Below are positions 22,487 to 31,822 of a stretch of DNA of 64,000 nt, one piece after another (the stretch's first letter is position 1; each line of letters begins with the position of its first letter). Position numbers and translations under genes: made by a program. The DNA is from Nilaparvata lugens (lineage: Eukaryota; Arthropoda; Insecta; Hemiptera; Delphacidae). The notes under the pieces were generated by a model. The model saw only the letters and a program-made list of their open reading frames with translations, was not told the origin of the DNA and made no database searches. Where the stretch lies: contig NC_052510.1 of assembly GCF_014356525.2 (NCBI RefSeq), positions 57,511,273-57,575,272 on the forward strand. The letters run 5' to 3'.

Positions 22487-22910
22487 ATATTATCTTGAAT
22501 CAAGTTTATTTATAGTAAGTTTCAGTTTGAATATTCTCCGGAATGACAACCTCCTGTCCACATGTTTCATATAGATCTCATATTATGAAATCCTAGTTCA
22601 TCCTTGTTTTGTAAAATTTGTATTACATATAATTATTAGAAAATCGTTAGAAGTTTTCAGCGATAATTCACCCTTGATACTCGTATATCACCATCGCGAT
22701 ATTATCCATATTAATGAACTTAGAAACTGACTTACCAAAACTGTCCAAATCCGCGCAGAATTTGATTGATTTGGTCCATATTGAATTAGTGTGCGATGTC
22801 AAATTTGATAACGAACTGAGGAAAGATGGGGATACATTCCCATCTCCGTTCTGTATCTATTGATAATGTGTATCAACTGAGTTTGATGTGTGGGTATCCC
22901 TCTGAATAAA
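22487..22910. other. unassigned AT-rich sequence
   Basis: No partner repeat or coding signal. Confidence 0.4.
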
Positions 22911-22918
22911 TTCGGTGA

Positions 22919-23377
22919 TGACGTCACCAATCAGCACCCATAATAATGCAATAAGGCTTGATACACGATTCGATCTGTGATACAGTATCCTTCATGAATG
23001 ATACAAAAGCAGAAATGGACAGTTTAATTTGGTTTGTGTGGACTTGCTTCTGAATCCAAATAAATTCGGTGATGACGTCACCTATCAAGTTAATGATACA
23101 CAATTCGATCTGTGATACAGTATCCTTCATGAATGATACAAAAACAGACAATTAAGTTTGATTCGTGTGGACATGCTTCTCAACCTAAATAAATTCGGTG
23201 ATGACGTCACCCATCAGAACCGATTATTATAATCCAGTAAGGCAAGTTATTGATACACAATTCGATCTGTGATACACAGTATACCACATAAATGATACAA
23301 AAGCAGAGATGGACAGTTGAGTTTGATATGTGTGTGGTGGAGATGCTTCTGATTAAATGGATTCGGTGATGACGTCA
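22919..23377. promoter_or_regulatory. cluster of four palindromic CRE-type sites
   Basis: TGACGTCA at 22919-22926, 23073-23080, 23202-23209 and 23370-23377. In the first and fourth units it is followed directly by CCAATCAG, a Y-box/NF-Y consensus. Binding is inferred from the motif only. Confidence 0.4.
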
Positions 23378-23463
23378 CCAATCAGCACTCATAATAATGC
23401 AGTAAGGCAAGTTAATGTTACACAATTCGATCAGTGATACAGTATCCCAGATGAATGATACAA

Positions 23464-23773
23464 TTCTGGCTCTAAATTTTGTAAAATTACTCAAAAATTT
23501 TCCAATTAATGGTGATTTGAGTGTGATATTTTTGTTTTTTTATTCTGTTTTCAACCGTCAAAATTCAAAATCTTATTTTTCGTCGTTTGTTTTTGAGTGA
23601 AAATGGACTAAATTTTAGTAAAGTGAAATCATAACCCTATTTGGACTTTTAAAGTGTTATCTAAATTTGGGAAAGAAAAGTACAAGGAGTATTCTTAGTT
23701 TTTTCTCTCCCAATCAGTGCTTCTCTGTAAAAATATAAATTAATGAACAAAAATAAAATAAAAATAAAATAAA
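23464..23773 (+). mobile_element. V/W retroelement 3' end with ATACAA target duplication
   Basis: Inserted within the tandem repeat; ATACAA at 23458-23463 and 23774-23779. It contains GTTATCTAAATTTGGGAAAG, TACAAGGAGTATTCTTAGTT and an (AAATA)n tail. Neighbouring units show the uninterrupted site GATACAAAAGCAGA. Confidence 0.88.
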
Positions 23774-23834
23774 ATACAAAAGCAGAAATGGACATATTAG
23801 TTTGATTTGTGTAGAGATGCTTCTGAATCTAAAT

Positions 23835-24145
23835 ACAGCTGTGATAAGTTCTAAATAATAGTGTGTTTGTCTTTTCGGTCTCAAAATTTTATAGTTTTTT
23901 TCAAAGTTTGGAATTTTTTAATTAATTTTGATTGATTCAATTTAATTTTGGAGTATTTTTAATTTAAAAATAATCTTTGTGTGTTTCGAATTGTAAATTG
24001 ATTGTGTAATTGAAGAATGTTGAAGTGACACATAACCTAGCTACATTTGGACTGTTGTATAAATTAGAATTGAAACCGTTTTGGGCTTATAAGCCTGTGG
24101 TACTTTTCTGTAAGTTGTGTAATTCTTATTGATTCAATAAATAAA
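23835..24145 (+). mobile_element. S-tail retroelement 3' end with TAAAT target duplication
   Basis: ACAGCTGTGATAAGTTCTAA to (AATA)n, including CCGTTTTGGGCTTATAAGCC and TGTGGTACTTTTCTGTAAGT. TAAAT at 23830-23834 and 24146-24150. The empty site is seen in sister units (AAATAAATTCGG). Confidence 0.85.
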
Positions 24146-24223
24146 TAAATAAATTCGGAGATGACGTTACCCATCAGAACCAATTATACTGAAATAAAGC
24201 AAGTTAATAATACACAATGCGAT

Positions 24224-24370
24224 CAGTATCCCATCAATTTGATACAGTATTCCATCAATTTGATACAGTATCCCATCAATTTGATACATTATCCCATCAA
24301 TTTGATACAGTATCCCATCGATTTGATACAGTATCCCATCAATTTGATACAGTATTCCATCGATTTGATA
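24224..24370. repeat. 21-bp minisatellite, seven units
   Basis: CAGTATCCCATCAATTTGAT repeats every 21 bases (24224, 24245, 24266, 24287, 24308, 24329, 24350). It arose from the GATACAGTATCC...GATAC part of the larger unit. Because 21 is a multiple of 3, two plus frames show heptad peptides; these are artefacts. Confidence 0.95.
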
Positions 24371-24941
24371 CAGTATCCCACATGAATGATACAGGAGTCC
24401 AAATGGACGAACGTTACGTTTCCATGGTAACCTGACACACGTTTCCTATCAAAATTTCACGCGGAAAACCGAGACAGACGTTTCTGCTGTGACGTGTACA
24501 AATACAGTTACGGTGAAATTTATTCATTGGCGTGACGTGCCTCTGAAGAGAACGAAAAAAGGGAATAAATTTCTGAAATGATTTACGTACTGTTGTATGA
24601 TGTAGGCTTGACTTTAACAATACCGTAAATATCGCATTGCCAAGCGATACAATAATATAACAACTGTGCATTCCGTAGCAATACCGAATAAAAGCTACCG
24701 GTCTGTATGTTTCCAGGTGGAATATATCCGAGTGTTTCATTGATTAACTGTGGGCGTTAACTAAACAACAAAGTGACAGGAATGGAACTTGTGAGGAAAA
24801 CTTTATGATTATGGATCGTTGGCTGAGGCTATTTTGGTAGATTTTCAATTTGGTATCAACCAAAATTCAGGAGGAATTCTCTCACCTACATCTCGTGTGT
24901 ACTCTCCAGTGTTTCAAACCTGTATCTTGGAATAACATTTT
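24371..24941. other. CpG-retaining single-copy segment with X-box and CRE half-sites
   Basis: Less AT-rich than its surroundings; includes TCACGCGGAAAACCGAG and two TGACGTG sites (near 24490 and 24531). A minus frame of 108 codons at 24414-24740 has no recognisable domain. From 24781 on it returns to plain AT-rich DNA. A promoter is possible but unproven. Confidence 0.4.
24418..24431. promoter_or_regulatory. palindromic RFX X-box motif
   Basis: GTTTCCATGGTAAC fits the RFX/DAF-19 consensus RYYNYYATRRNRAC at every position. Such boxes typically lie near starts of ciliary genes. No adjacent gene is identifiable in the window. Confidence 0.45.
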
Positions 24942-25578
24942 AAAGGCTGTGCAAAAGCTAAAAATAAACTTTCTACTCGTGATATTTTTCTAAGTTTTTC
25001 GATTCGTATATCATCAAGCTATCAAAATGAAAAAGTTTTCTCAGGAAAACATTTTTTTTTCCGATAATTACTTTTTGAGATATGAGCGCCTGAAGTTTGA
25101 ATTTTTGGGACAGAACATTTCAAATTCGGTAAGATATAAATCCATGAGATTCAGAGGATGGATTTTTCATGGTATTGTTGATCTAGTAAAACAAAAATTT
25201 TCTGAAAATATCAATTTTTGAAAAAGTTTTCAATTTACTAAAAATAACCAATAATAACTCAATTAAAAGTTATTTTTAGTAAATTGAATAACTATCTTGA
25301 AAATTGATATTTTTAGGTAATTTTTGTTTTACTAGATCAACAATACTATGAAGAATATATCCTCTAAACCTCATAGATTTATCTCTTACCGAATTTGAAA
25401 TGTTCTGTCCCAAAAATTTAAACTTTAGGCGCTCATATCTCAAAAAGTAATGGTCAGAAAAAGAATGTTTTCCTGAGAGACATTTCTCATTTTGATTGAT
25501 TGATGATATACAACTAGAAAAATTTTGAAAAATATCACGAGTAGAAAGTTTATTTTTAGCCTTTGCACAGACTTAAAG
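24942..25578. mobile_element. Y: 637-bp fold-back element with ~300-bp arms
   Basis: Left end AAAGGCTGTGCAAAAGCTAA mirrors right end AGCCTTTGCACAGACTT. The arms continue inward almost throughout (ACTTTCTACTCGTGATATTT, GATATGAGCGCCTGAAGTTT, ATCTAGTAAAACAAAAATTT) to a ~20-base centre at 25249-25268. Divergence between arms indicates some age. A 64-codon frame in the left arm is not coding evidence. Confidence 0.9.
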
Positions 25579-25636
25579 ATATAAGACAACGTATGACTCC
25601 ATCATTCCTACAATTACATACTACTATAAAATACAG

Positions 25637-25883
25637 GAGTGATCTGTGGTCTAGTGGATAGCACAGAGATCCCGGGTTCATCCCTATCATAACCAAAAAA
25701 TTTTTAACCAGATCACTCCCGTGTTATCGAATGGGCACGTTACTGTCGGTCCCGGCTGAAGTATGACAGTCGTAAGGCCCATTGGCCTTAAATTAAAATA
25801 AGGCCCTTAAATTATATATTCAGGCGGTGGGACCTTCCCCGAAATGGACTCCCCACCAACAAAAGCCATACGAATTTACTTTT
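25637..25883 (+). mobile_element. tRNA-derived SINE, full-length, 15-bp target duplication
   Basis: The head GATCTGTGGTCTAGTGGATA resembles tRNA box A (closest by eye to tRNA-Glu) and CCGGGTTCATCCC resembles box B, with a shortened spacing. The body matches the SINE at 21711-21879. TACTATAAAATACAG (25622-25636) and TACTATAATATACAG (25884-25898) flank it, 14 of 15 identical. Pol III transcription is expected for the family. Confidence 0.9.
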
Positions 25884-25976
25884 TACTATAATATACAGTC
25901 AACTGGATCAAAATTTTCAATCTCAGCATTCCAATTTTTCATCTACTAATGTATAGAAGTTGAAAAATGTAATGTA

Positions 25977-26170
25977 AACTGCGTTTACACCATAGTTATC
26001 AACAACATGTTAATAACTTAATCCTTATAGATTCTATTAGATTGAACATAACTTACCATACACATGATGAACATATGTGTATGTCAAGTTCCGTTCAATC
26101 TATTAGATAGAATCTTCAAGTATTGAGTTATTAACATTTTGTTGATAATAACTTTGGTGTAAACGCAGCT
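25977..26170. mobile_element. D-family fold-back MITE, copy D2
   Basis: AACTGCGTTTACACCATAGT...AACATGTTAATAACTT and its inverse AGTTATTAACATTTTGTTGA...GTGTAAACGCAGCT. Confidence 0.88.
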
Positions 26171-26850
26171 AAATTCTATTACAGACACACTATTACTTGT
26201 AAATATTTGAAAAAAAAACACTTACTTTTGTTGGAGTCTTGAGGAATGCATTTCACTCCTGAGGAGAAACTGTATGAATGCTGTGTATATAAGTTTAATG
26301 TACTGTATATATACTGTAAATTGATAAACATATAATTTTTATATGATGAATATTTCACTCCTTAATATCGTGGATAAATTTATCAGGTATTGGATAATCT
26401 TATATTCGTAACATATATGGATGAGTCTGTATTATTGTTGACTAAAATATTATATTTTTCTACTCGATTCTATTCTAGATTGCATCTAAGCAATCTTTTC
26501 CCATCTTCGAACAATTTATCGACTTATTAAATAATTTCGTAACCTCATGGCTACCAAAAATGTACTATCACCTCAATGCATTGACAAAAAAACTTAGCTG
26601 ACTTTATCCAGTTTAATACGATAATCTTGCATTTCCTGATCTTCTCACAAGCGATGAGAAATCCAATTAATTATTTCAAAATATAAAAACGTCGTGAGAA
26701 ACATGGGCGTCCAGATTTGGTAACTTTGACCTTTTGAATTTTCAAAGAAGATGCAGGAGAAAGAAACAAGCTTCTTCCAACGATGACCGGAAAGCTGTAA
26801 TCTTTTTTAATAGGTTATAAAAAGTGGAGTGCTGAAACTTAGAAGTCGTC
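26171..26850. other. unassigned AT-rich sequence
   Basis: No partner repeat or coding signal. Confidence 0.4.
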
Positions 26851-27430
26851 GCCGGGAATCTTGGTAGAAAAAGAATGGTTATGGCAAATTAAAAATATAA
26901 ATGACGTATCTCCTCCTTTTACTCCTTCTTTTCACATCCCGTCACCAGTTTCATGTCTCTATACTCGTGTGAATATAAACAAATAAGTGCAAAGGCCAGT
27001 CGTCGGTGGCTCAGACTCAGTCCACCTGCTTCATTAGTTGATAAGGATAATCATATATGTATATTATCATAGAATACATAGGCTACCCAGTACACCCGCA
27101 CGCAGATCTACACACGTGTGTGAGCGAGCATGCGTAGGGCCAATTTGGTTATTGGGAACCGGTTTTCGATCTTGCTCAACTCTTCTTTCTTCTGATGGGC
27201 TACGTCCTATTTCATCCTCTTCTCCCGCCATCAAATAAACGTAAAAAACAATCTTATCCCTTTAAAAATCAATAAACTACTTACTTATCCCGACTTCTGT
27301 ACCCAGGTCCAGCGACGAGGTCCTTAGTCCTAACGATCTCCACCCAAGTCGTGTCTGCAGCCGAAATTATTGCTCAATGGGGCACCGTCATTCATAATTG
27401 AGATCAACCTTCCGCTGATTTATTTCAAGT
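26851..27430. other. less AT-rich single-copy segment
   Basis: Includes CAGTCGTCGGTGGCTCAGAC, CACACGTGTGTGAGCGAGCA and GTCCAGCGACGAGGTCCTTA. The minus strand has GGATAAGTAAGTAG at about 27285-27298, a perfect GTAAGT donor, and a 16-codon upstream ORF from about 27393. Candidate non-coding exon or promoter; not proven. Confidence 0.3.
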
Positions 27431-28484
27431 TATAAAACTCTACTGTTGTGATTATGATAGTCCAGAACTTTGTTGGCGAGTTATTGTTGAGCAATCAATT
27501 CTGAGTCCACATTATCAAAGTGCACACACTCATTTTATGGATTTTATTTGATTAAAACTCGCGTTGGCCTTCATACAGCATATCTGGGTGATCTAAAGAG
27601 GTTTGGTTCTAATAATTGTATTTGATAATGTAGTTATTTTTCTTATTGTTGAGTTACTCTATGACGAGTTTTATCACAGGTACAACAGATTCAGAGCCAC
27701 AGGTCTTTGATTATTCTTACAAATACAACTGTACAGATGGAACTTGTAGATCTGATCCAGCAGAATCTTGCTCTTAATGTGATAATAATTGATATCTGGA
27801 TAATGCTCCTAGGACTTCCTACAATAATGCTTGAAACATAATAATGTGACCCTCAAATTATAATTTGTCTGTGGTAATTCTCTCACAAATAATAAACGAG
27901 ATCTCATCCGGCAGTATCCATTTACTCTTTCATTCAGTAATTGGTATCTAAAAATACTTCGTAAGCATTGAAGCTTGATACATGATTTCCCCTAATAAAT
28001 ACGGTACATTTATAATAGAATCTTGAATATATTTACATGTCACTAAATGAATCAATCAATCGATTTTCCATTCAATACAAACATCTTCTTCACCAGTTGC
28101 TGTTGGTCGATATATATTATAAGCCTAACTAAAATAGCTACTGAAATATATATTCTATAATGATGAATCCTGTAATATTATAATCGTGATACCAAAGCGG
28201 CTGAAATTGAAGCCAGGAATCAGTTCTACGTATTTCAGTTTTAGTGAGAATTGAGTACGCAAACCTGGCGTGTACCTGTCACTTCATGATATCCCATAAT
28301 TTCCAAATATTTCCACTGAATTATATCGAATTTCCCACGGAAAAGCGTTCATCTCTCGTTATAGTGGAGTGCAATCAGGGTTATATTTTATCAATGCAAT
28401 AATCTGACCTGATTTCCAATAATTGAGATTCAGGTTTATTCGTCATCAATGACTGAATGGGCAGCATTGATCTACTTATTTTAT
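27431..28484. other. unassigned AT-rich sequence
   Basis: No partner repeat, gene or structured element recognised. Confidence 0.4.
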
Positions 28485-28897
28485 ACTAGTAGTTCTGTGA
28501 ACAGTAGACCTCACACAGTATTCTCATCCACAAGTACCTGATTGAAACTATAGACCTTATGGAAATACAGCAATAGGCTGGCTTCTCCACACATCTATGT
28601 AATCACTTGTCAGCTGATTTATGATGAATAATTCTATAGTATGATTTTTACTCCAATATTGGCGTATGAAGGAGGCTCCTTTTTCCTTTTATATTATCCT
28701 TGAAATGCGAAATTTCAAAAAACCTTGTATATACGTCGACGCGCAATTTAAAAAAGGAACATACCTGTCGAATTTCATGAAAATCTATTTCCGTGTTCCG
28801 CCGTAAATGCGCAACATAAAAACATATAAACATTTAAACATTAAGAGAAATGCCAAACCGTCGACTTGAATCTTAGACCTCACTTCGCTCGGTCAAT
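28485..28897 (-). mobile_element. A-family repeat, copy A2
   Basis: Reverse complement of A1, from ACTAGTAGTTCTGTGAACAG to CACTTCGCTCGGTCAAT. The 61-codon minus frame inside is part of the repeat and is not conserved as a frame between copies. Confidence 0.9.
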
Positions 28898-29019
28898 AAT
28901 TTGGCAGGGTTTCTACGGGAGATTCACTTTAAACTGCCAGCATTGCATCGATTTAATGGGTAGCATTGATTGTTTATTATGGGGAAGGCTGATTAATAGT
29001 TGAAAGTGAATCTGACTGT

Positions 29020-29862
29020 GGAAGCCTCTGCATGGAATTTGAGTCACGATTAGGGAGAGAATAGGAGCAGACTATTTATGAAATTTCGAACAACAATTGA
29101 GGAAAATTGGAGGAGATCGACTATTCATGAAATTTCAAACCACGATTAGGGAGAATATGAGTTTATATATGAAATTCTGAGGCACAATTAGGTAAAATTG
29201 GAGTGCATATATGAAATTCTGAGTCACAATCAGGTAAAATAGGAGTGTATATGTGAAATTCTGAGCCACAATTAGGGAAAATAGGAATGTATATGTGAAA
29301 TTTCGAACAAAAATTGGGGAAATAGGAACCTCTACATGAAATTTCGAGCTACAATGAGGGAAAATTGAATTATTATGAAATCGATGTGTCAATAATACGA
29401 CCGGGTTCCTAGAAGCCTATGCAAGAAACTCCTATGCCACAATTGGAGTGTTTATGTGGAATTTCGAACCGCGATTAGGGAAAATAGAAGCCACACATGA
29501 AATTTCGAGGGGGAAATTAAATAATTATTATGAAATCGATGTGACAATAATACAACCGGGTTCCTAGAAGCCTATGCAAGAAATTTCGTGCCACAATAGA
29601 AGTGTTTATGTGAAATTTCGAACCGCGATTAGGGAAAATAGAAGCCCACGCATGAATTTCGAGGGGGAAATTAAATAATTATTATGAAATCGATGTGACC
29701 GGGTTCCTAGAAGCCTAAGCTGGAAATTCCGTGCCAAAATTAGTGAAAATAGGAGTGCTTATGTGAAATTTCGGACCGCGATTAGGGAAAATAGAAGCCC
29801 ACGCATGAAATTTCGAGGGGGAAATTAAATAATTATTATGAAATCGATGTGTCAATAATATG
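29020..29862. repeat. satellite-like array with ~57-bp monomers and ~150-bp higher-order units
   Basis: The monomer resembles TGAAATTTCGAACCACGATT + AGGGAAAATAGGAGTGTATA. In the right half a larger unit beginning CCGGGTTCCTAGAAGCCT recurs at 29401, 29556 and 29699 and contains GAGGGGGAAATTAAATAATT. The 19-residue periodic minus frame at 29135-29392 is a by-product. Confidence 0.92.
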
Positions 29863-30157
29863 ACGTGAGCTCGGTCGGCAGTTGGCGTAAGTGGGTCGCC
29901 CCCCGAGCATCATTGTTATCAGTGGCAACCATCTGAGCCACCACCAGAATACCATAAACACCAGAACACCACCCTCCACCGAAAACATTTCGCGGTCGCT
30001 TTTTGACAGTTCGCCAATCGGTTGGCAACAGTTGTGTCGTCACTTGCCGAATCAATTATTATTTTGTAGGTCAAAACGTACAGAAAATATGGAGAGTGAA
30101 ACTTTCATTATTTGTCTATGGCCTATCCACTGATTTATTCCTATTCACACATGTTAT
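29863..30157. other. GC-richer single-copy segment
   Basis: GTGAGCTCGGTCGGCAGTTG, GTCGCCCCCCGAGC, ACATTTCGCGGTCGC. Overlapping frames on both strands (plus 29891-30133, minus 29852-30055) reflect low stop density. Ends near TTATTATTTTGTAGGTC, an acceptor-like TTTTGTAG. Possible exon or regulatory element. Confidence 0.35.
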
Positions 30158-30384
30158 AGGCATTTACAAAATAACTGAACATTGACAATCTTCATGTTAA
30201 GTTTAATTAATGTAGAAACTAATAAAAAGTAAGGCGAAATTCTATCACATGTGCCTCATACCTTTATTACAGGCATTTACAAAATAACTGAATATTGACA
30301 ATCTTCATGCAAAGTTCAATTAATGTAGAAACTTATAAAAAGTGAGGCGAAATTCGATCACATGTGCCTCATACCTTCATTACA
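30158..30384. repeat. 113-bp tandem duplication
   Basis: AGGCATTTACAAAATAACTG at 30158 and 30271; both units end CACATGTGCCTCATACCTT. A diverged relative is near 30920-30975. Confidence 0.95.
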
Positions 30385-30420
30385 TCACAACTCATTGGAG
30401 TAGATTTGAGATGTAATTAT

Positions 30421-30590
30421 AAAGGTGCGTACAGATTTAAGCGCCGCGAACATGAGCAATTCACTTTTAATCAGCTGATGCCAAGCTTTTTATATCTGTA
30501 TCTTACCGTTTCTGTAAAAATACAGATATAATCAGCTGATTAAAAAGTGAATTGCTCATGTTCGTGGCGCGTATATCTGTACGCACCTTT
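30421..30590. mobile_element. E-family fold-back MITE, copy E1
   Basis: AAAGGTGCGTACAGATTTAA, GCGAACATGAGCAATTCACT, and the almost perfect inverse ending TATCTGTACGCACCTTT; loop about 40 bases. The diverged copy E2 is at 37069-37246. Confidence 0.92.
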
Positions 30591-30610
30591 AGTTTAAATA
30601 GATTTCTAAT

Positions 30611-30852
30611 TGAATAGACTTAGAACGTTGTCAAAAATCCACTTCAATTAAATAAAAATTAAAAATTAATATTTTACAGGAGCATGCTTTCGTGTGTGCT
30701 CACACATCATCAGCTGTAAGTTACACACAAAAGCATGCTCCTGTAAAATATTAATATTTAATTTTTATTTAAAGTGGATTTTTGACAACGTTCTAAGTCT
30801 ATTCAATTATGGAAAAGTTCCACAACATCAACATTCACACTACAAACTTAAT
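30611..30852 (-). mobile_element. X-family fold-back X5 with 12-bp target duplication
   Basis: TAGATTTCTAAT at 30599-30610 and 30853-30864. Long arms (TTAGAACGTTGTCAAAAATC; ATTTTACAGGAGCATGCTTT) and a tail CAATTATGGAAAAGTTCCAC similar to one inside N. The centre holds the best hammerhead-like core of the window. Confidence 0.85.
30673..30721 (-). ncRNA. hammerhead-ribozyme-like core (type I layout)
   Basis: Read on the minus strand: stem I strand UUACAG; CUGAUGA; one extra U; stem II GUGUG-AGCA-CACAC; GAAA; palindromic GCAUGCU acting as a very short stem III; then U-C, the expected cleavage step, followed by CUGUAA, which pairs with UUACAG. Departures from consensus are the unpaired U before stem II and a 2-base stem III loop, which would favour a dimeric form. 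The flanking fold-back arms can compete with this fold. Activity is untested. Confidence 0.35.
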
Positions 30853-30864
30853 TAGATTTCTAAT

Positions 30865-31500
30865 GTATATATTTTGTATATCATGAGAACATCGCAATAT
30901 TAGTTTAATGAATTTTCTGTCACATGTGCTTTTTGTTTAGTCTTTAATGCAACACAATTCCTAGCAGTAGATTTTGGAATAAAATTTATTCAAACCGTCT
31001 ACTTATGTAGTGTGTAATGGAAAAAATGCACCAATATGGTAATTTTAGGCTGCAGTTTTTATTTGAAGTCTTGACCAGCTCGTGGTCTGCTAAGTTCAGC
31101 TGAAAATCAAGAGCAAGGTGAAATAATGACAATGGAATTGTATGTTATCATTCTATCATACCTTATTTATTATTGGATTTAAATCTAATAAGCTACGAGA
31201 AATGGCTATGATAATATACTGTGGCTCTCAAAACTGTTTCAATTAAGATATAAGAGTGAACTTGAATATCTCATTGTGTTTAAAGTAGGCTATGGCTCTA
31301 GGCTGTGAAATTTGGAGTTAAGGCTTCAGGATGAACGATGCTCAGGTGATTCCTGTAAATTTAAGAGAAAAAGTCCTTGATGTTGGTGGTGGTAATAAAT
31401 AGGCTGAACCATCAGTAGCAGGTATAAACCTTCACAACTACTGAGCATTTCAGAACTGTAAAACTATAGAGTAACAAATAGTAGTTCATTCATTCATCCA
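30865..31500. other. unassigned AT-rich sequence
   Basis: Apart from the fragment at about 30920-30975 related to the 113-bp repeat, nothing recognised. Confidence 0.4.
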
Positions 31501-31822
31501 TAGTTCCATTCATGATTTACTCTCCAAATTATCTTTTTCGCCACACTGCACAGAAAGCAGCTGTTTTCCAGTCCCTATGTAGATCTGAAAGACATTGTTT
31601 GCAGACGACTCTCGTCTGACGTCAGAACAGGTTTCTTTCCGGCCTAGGCCGGAAAGAGTACCCTTTCCAGCCGCTAACAGTGAACTAAGAAAAGTGATTA
31701 AAAAACAGCTGATCAAAAAACTTTTCATTATTTTTGTTCATTATTCAATAATTAAAACATTTATAATAATATCAACTTCATGATATGTGGACCTGACTAT
31801 AGCCAAGCTCTAATAGTGACAC
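31501..31822. other. probable repeat fragment with a 22-bp perfect palindrome
   Basis: CTTTCCGGCCTAGGCCGGAA (31635-31656 in full) is a perfect palindrome; CTCGTCTGACGTCAG lies just upstream. A 72-codon minus frame (31510-31728) has a signal-peptide-like start, but the DNA looks like a dispersed element I recall from planthoppers, so it is not called as a gene. Confidence 0.45.

Larger units (their letters stand above)
22911..24223. repeat. degenerate tandem repeat (129-168 bp units) carrying TGACGTCA, with two nested retroelements
   Basis: Units start TTCGGTGATGACGTCACC at 22911, 23065, 23194 and 23362; a fifth, diverged unit starts at 24154 (GGAGATGACGTTACCC). Common blocks are CACAATTCGATCTGTGATAC and CAAAAGCAGARATGGACA. 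The array is interrupted at 23464-23773 and 23835-24145. Confidence 0.9.

Noticed and set aside
16990..23600. Two similar short proteins (minus 16990-17178, plus 23415-23600) suggesting a gene family
   Set aside because: Both lie in the V retroelement 3' region, which is non-coding, 5'-truncated and bounded by a target duplication in the second case.
24161..24435. Plus-strand frames with perfect heptad peptides (QYPINLI and SHQFDTV repeats)
   Set aside because: The 21-bp minisatellite is a multiple of three, so any open frame gives heptads. The unit derives from a non-coding repeat and two frames are open at once.
25637..25700. A tRNA gene
   Set aside because: Box A and box B are recognisable, but the arms do not fold as a cloverleaf, the spacing is short, and the copy is a SINE with a 15-bp target duplication.
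27275..27430. Minus-strand coding exon upstream of a GTAAGT donor
   Set aside because: The only ATG frame stops after about 16 codons and no partner exon is visible; kept only as a note on a GC-richer segment.
29135..29392. Minus-strand ORF with 19-residue repeats
   Set aside because: It is the 57-bp satellite monomer read in frame; no domain, and the frame ends where the array composition changes.
31510..31728. 72-codon minus ORF with a signal-peptide-like start and two cysteines
   Set aside because: The DNA contains a 22-bp palindrome and looks like a dispersed element; no second exon, no family resemblance.
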